Assembly: GCA_036011785.1 (NCBI GenBank)
Contig: DASCOB010000027.1
Span: forward strand, 1 to 15,685
DNA from: CAJWGI01 sp036011785
GTDB lineage: Bacteria > Chloroflexota > Anaerolineae > Anaerolineales > UBA11657
Reading direction: 5' to 3'
DNA length: 15,685 nt
Positions within the stretch are counted from its first letter, which is position 1. Each line of letters starts with the position of its first letter. A program made the translations under genes and the position numbers. Shown here one piece after another: positions 14,050 through 15,685 of the stretch. The notes beneath the pieces were generated by a model that was not told the DNA's origin, ran no database searches, and saw nothing but the letters and a program-made list of their open reading frames with translations.

Positions 14050-15041
14050 ATCTTTCACGGTTTCCCCGGTTGCGCTACGGTCATCTTCCCACCCCGTTAG
14101 AATACCTCAGGAATCTGACTAGAGAGCTGAACGGTCCTCACATCTGGATTAAGCGGGACGATTGCACCGGAATGTCAACAGGTGGCAACAAGACCCGCAA
14201 GCTGGAGTTCCTGATGGCGGAGGCGGAAGCGCAGGGGGCTGATACCGTTCTGACCATCGGCGCAACGCAATCCAATCACGCCCGTCAGACCGTAGCCTTT
14301 GCGGCCCGCATGGGCGTTGCCAGCCATATTCTGCTGGAAGACAGAACCGGCATCGATGATCCAAACTACAAGAACAGCGGCAATGTCTTGCTGGATCAGC
14401 TCCACGGCGCCACCATAGAAGAGCACCCTGATGGCACTGATATGAACGCTGCGATGGAATCTGCTGCTCTTCGTCTTCGTGAATTGGGGCACAAGACGTA
14501 CGCCATTCCCGGTGGAGGATCCAACGCCACGGGCGCCCTGGGCTACGTCAACGCTGCCCTGGAACTGATTACCCAAGCGAATGAAGTCGGGCTGGCGATC
14601 GATCACGTGATCCATGCTACCGGAAGCACGGGCACACAGGCAGGCATTGTGACCGGCCTAGCGGGCATGAACAGCGGCATTCCAGTGCTGGGCGTCAGTG
14701 TCCGCGCGAAGAAAGAACTCCAGGAAGAGAACGTCTTTCGTCTGGCATCAGCGACAGCAGAGAAAATTGACTGCCCCGGAATAATCAGCCGCGATGATGT
14801 GGTCGTCAACGCCAATTACGTTGGCGAAGGCTACGGCATACCCACAGCAGGGGCGATTGAGGCTATCCAAATGCTGGCACGGTTTGAGGGCTTGCTGCTT
14901 GATCCGGTGTATACAGGCAAAGCTATGGCCGGCTTAATTGACCTGGTGGGGAAGGGATTCTTCAAGACCGATGAGAACATTGTCTTTCTGCACACCGGCG
15001 GTACGGTAGGGCTTTTCGGTTACACCTCGTTTTTTCGGTAG
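14046..15041 (+). CDS. PLP-dependent L-cysteate sulfo-lyase (CuyA)-like / D-cysteine desulfhydrase family
   Basis: This 331-residue enzyme is a fold-type II PLP protein of the ACC deaminase/D-cysteine desulfhydrase family. The Schiff-base lysine is K49 in STGGNKTRKLEFL, with the substrate-binding loop GATQSNHARQT, phosphate-binding GSTGTQAG and C-terminal LLDPVYTGKAMAGLIDL and FLHTGG. Details such as KRDDCTGMSTGGNK, LLEDRTG, GNVLLDQLHGAT and VRAKKELQEENVF match what I recall of CuyA (L-cysteate to pyruvate, ammonium and sulfite) better than E. coli DcyD. No CuyR, sulfite exporter or suyAB gene is in the window, so D-cysteine desulfhydrase remains possible. The ATG at 14046 aligns with family N-termini (MxLxRFPR) but lacks a ribosome site; the overlapping leader ORF may compensate. 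Regulation is suggested by repeated motifs upstream. The family is certain, the substrate less so. Confidence 0.85.
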   Translation: MNLSRFPRLRYGHLPTPLEYLRNLTRELNGPHIWIKRDDCTGMSTGGNKTRKLEFLMAEAEAQGADTVLTIGATQSNHARQTVAFAARMGVASHILLEDRTGIDDPNYKNSGNVLLDQLHGATIEEHPDGTDMNAAMESAALRLRELGHKTYAIPGGGSNATGALGYVNAALELITQANEVGLAIDHVIHATGSTGTQAGIVTGLAGMNSGIPVLGVSVRAKKELQEENVFRLASATAEKIDCPGIISRDDVVVNANYVGEGYGIPTAGAIEAIQMLARFEGLLLDPVYTGKAMAGLIDLVGKGFFKTDENIVFLHTGGTVGLFGYTSFFR

Positions 15042-15287
15042 TGAGGTCAGCGCAACGCTGGATGACAGAGCGTGAAATGCGTTACCTGGAACCGGTTTGA
15101 GGGCACTTCAACACACAGGCCATAACAGCGCGTACTTGCAGGGCGTGTAAAATTGGGTGGCGCACGTGGACCGATTGTGTCAGTCTGTTTTCAACGCCCT
15201 GACTTGAAACCGATCGAAGAATGCAAATGTGAGCAGGATTGAAACATCTTTGCAGCCTAAACCGGACCCGGGTATGAAAGCGCGTTA

Positions 15288-15632
15288 TTGCGCAACAAGG
15301 TGCTTCCGAGAGCAAAAGTGCTAGCGGTTACAGCTGCGTGGAAGTTGAAATACCCGGACGCATTCATTGGTGTGTTGGCCATGCGTGGGGTGATGAATCC
15401 TGAGCGACATCCCATTTTGGACGAGAAGAAAGCAGCACTTGAGAAGGCGTTGCGGGATTGGATAACCTATGCAAAACAACATGATCGTTCGGGTAACAAA
15501 AAAAGTCTTTTGGCCGATCTTCTGGATTGTCTTTGTTATCATCTTTATCTATGTTGCAAAGGCGATTATGCAGAGCTTCCTTCCATCTACACCGTCCGCC
15601 AAACAAGAGACACCTCCCATAGCGGCGATTGA
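15288..15632 (+). pseudogene. B3/4-domain protein, C-terminally truncated
   Basis: Residues about 10-62 of this frame match the start of stand-alone B3/4 (phenylalanyl-tRNA synthetase beta-like) proteins: AAWKLKYPDAFIGVLAMRGV and MNPERHPILDEKKAALEKALRDW. Full proteins are about 230 residues and continue with a TAYYKRFKKTYHV-like segment that is absent in every frame here. After about 15465 the frame turns into unrelated sequence, and another gene begins in a different frame at 15469. The true original start may be GTG at 15318 rather than TTG at 15288. The remnant would encode an incomplete domain. Its original function, editing of a mischarged substrate or tRNA-related, is not established. 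Replacement of the 3' part by the next gene points to a deletion junction near 15465. Confidence 0.6.
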
Positions 15633-15685
15633 GCCAACTGCCACCACCGCAGACATGCCACTTCCACAGCCGACGGCCGATTCGG
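15469..15685 (+). CDS. Membrane-anchored protein with proline-rich linker (partial, runs off the window)
   Basis: A frame open to the right edge starts at ATG 15469, or in frame at ATG 15481. It encodes a short basic N-terminus (RVTKK), one strong transmembrane helix at about residues 13-34 (VFWPIFWIVFVIIFIYVAKA), then a Pro/Thr/Ala-rich hydrophilic stretch (FLPSTPSAKQETPP, TATTADMPLPQPTAD). This is the organisation of an inner-membrane protein with an N-in anchor and a flexible periplasmic linker leading to an unseen domain. No Shine-Dalgarno is obvious. It overlaps the end of the B3/4 remnant in another frame. I cannot assign a family from the 72 residues visible; peptidoglycan-binding or TonB/SPOR-like anchors share this design but nothing here decides between them. 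Confidence 0.6.
   Translation, partial: MQNNMIVRVTKKVFWPIFWIVFVIIFIYVAKAIMQSFLPSTPSAKQETPPIAAIEPTATTADMPLPQPTADS

Noticed and set aside
15048..15060. Terminator after the PLP enzyme (CAGCG-CAA-CGCTG)
   Set aside because: The stem is only 5 bp and no T run follows.
15042..15287. RNA gene or small protein in the gap
   Set aside because: I looked for tRNA-like arms and coding frames; nothing convincing was found on either strand.

Overview
The window reads as chromosomal DNA of an uncultured or little-studied proteobacterium. A gammaproteobacterium is my best guess, at low confidence. The pointers are a Mak-type ROK hexokinase, a LemA/M48 peptidase pair, an Lrp/AsnC regulator, and moderately GC-rich coding sequence with AT-rich intergenic DNA. 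There are no rRNA or tRNA genes, no CRISPR array and no intact mobile element. Several genes are visibly decayed.

Left end (1-2.1 kb): a degenerate IS3-type transposase remnant on the + strand (about 3-250). Reading leftward are a glycerophosphodiester phosphodiesterase (490-1317) and, just upstream of it, an internally deleted sugar-phosphate isomerase remnant (1327-1596). A promoter with an overlapping palindrome lies near 1727-1754. The interval 1597-2129 holds no convincing gene.

Phosphonate/amine cluster (2.1-4.9 kb, +): phosphonoacetaldehyde hydrolase phnX, then a frameshifted and shortened EamA-type permease pseudogene, then a DadA-like FAD amine oxidase. The cluster ends in a hairpin terminator that includes the last stop codon. 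The usual partner phnW is absent from the window, so the flavoenzyme is a candidate supplier of phosphonoacetaldehyde. An Lrp/AsnC regulator with its own promoter follows (5068-5616).

Middle (5.7-11.1 kb, all - strand): a PD-(D/E)XK nuclease with two CxxC pairs; a LemA protein followed by a large HtpX-like M48 metallopeptidase with a TerB-like tail; and a roughly 640-residue polytopic membrane protein that may be GT-C-like.

Right part (11.3-15.7 kb): a ROK fructo/mannokinase (-) divergent from galactokinase (+), across a 378-bp regulatory interval. Next comes a PLP enzyme closer to L-cysteate sulfo-lyase (CuyA) than to D-cysteine desulfhydrase. It is preceded by repeated TTGTACA sites and a putative 13-codon leader ORF whose stop overlaps its start. 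At the right edge a truncated B3/4-domain gene runs into the start of a membrane-anchored protein that leaves the window.

The recurring theme is catabolic genes (phosphodiester, phosphonate, sulfonate, hexose) among four decayed genes and long non-coding gaps, consistent with ongoing gene loss.
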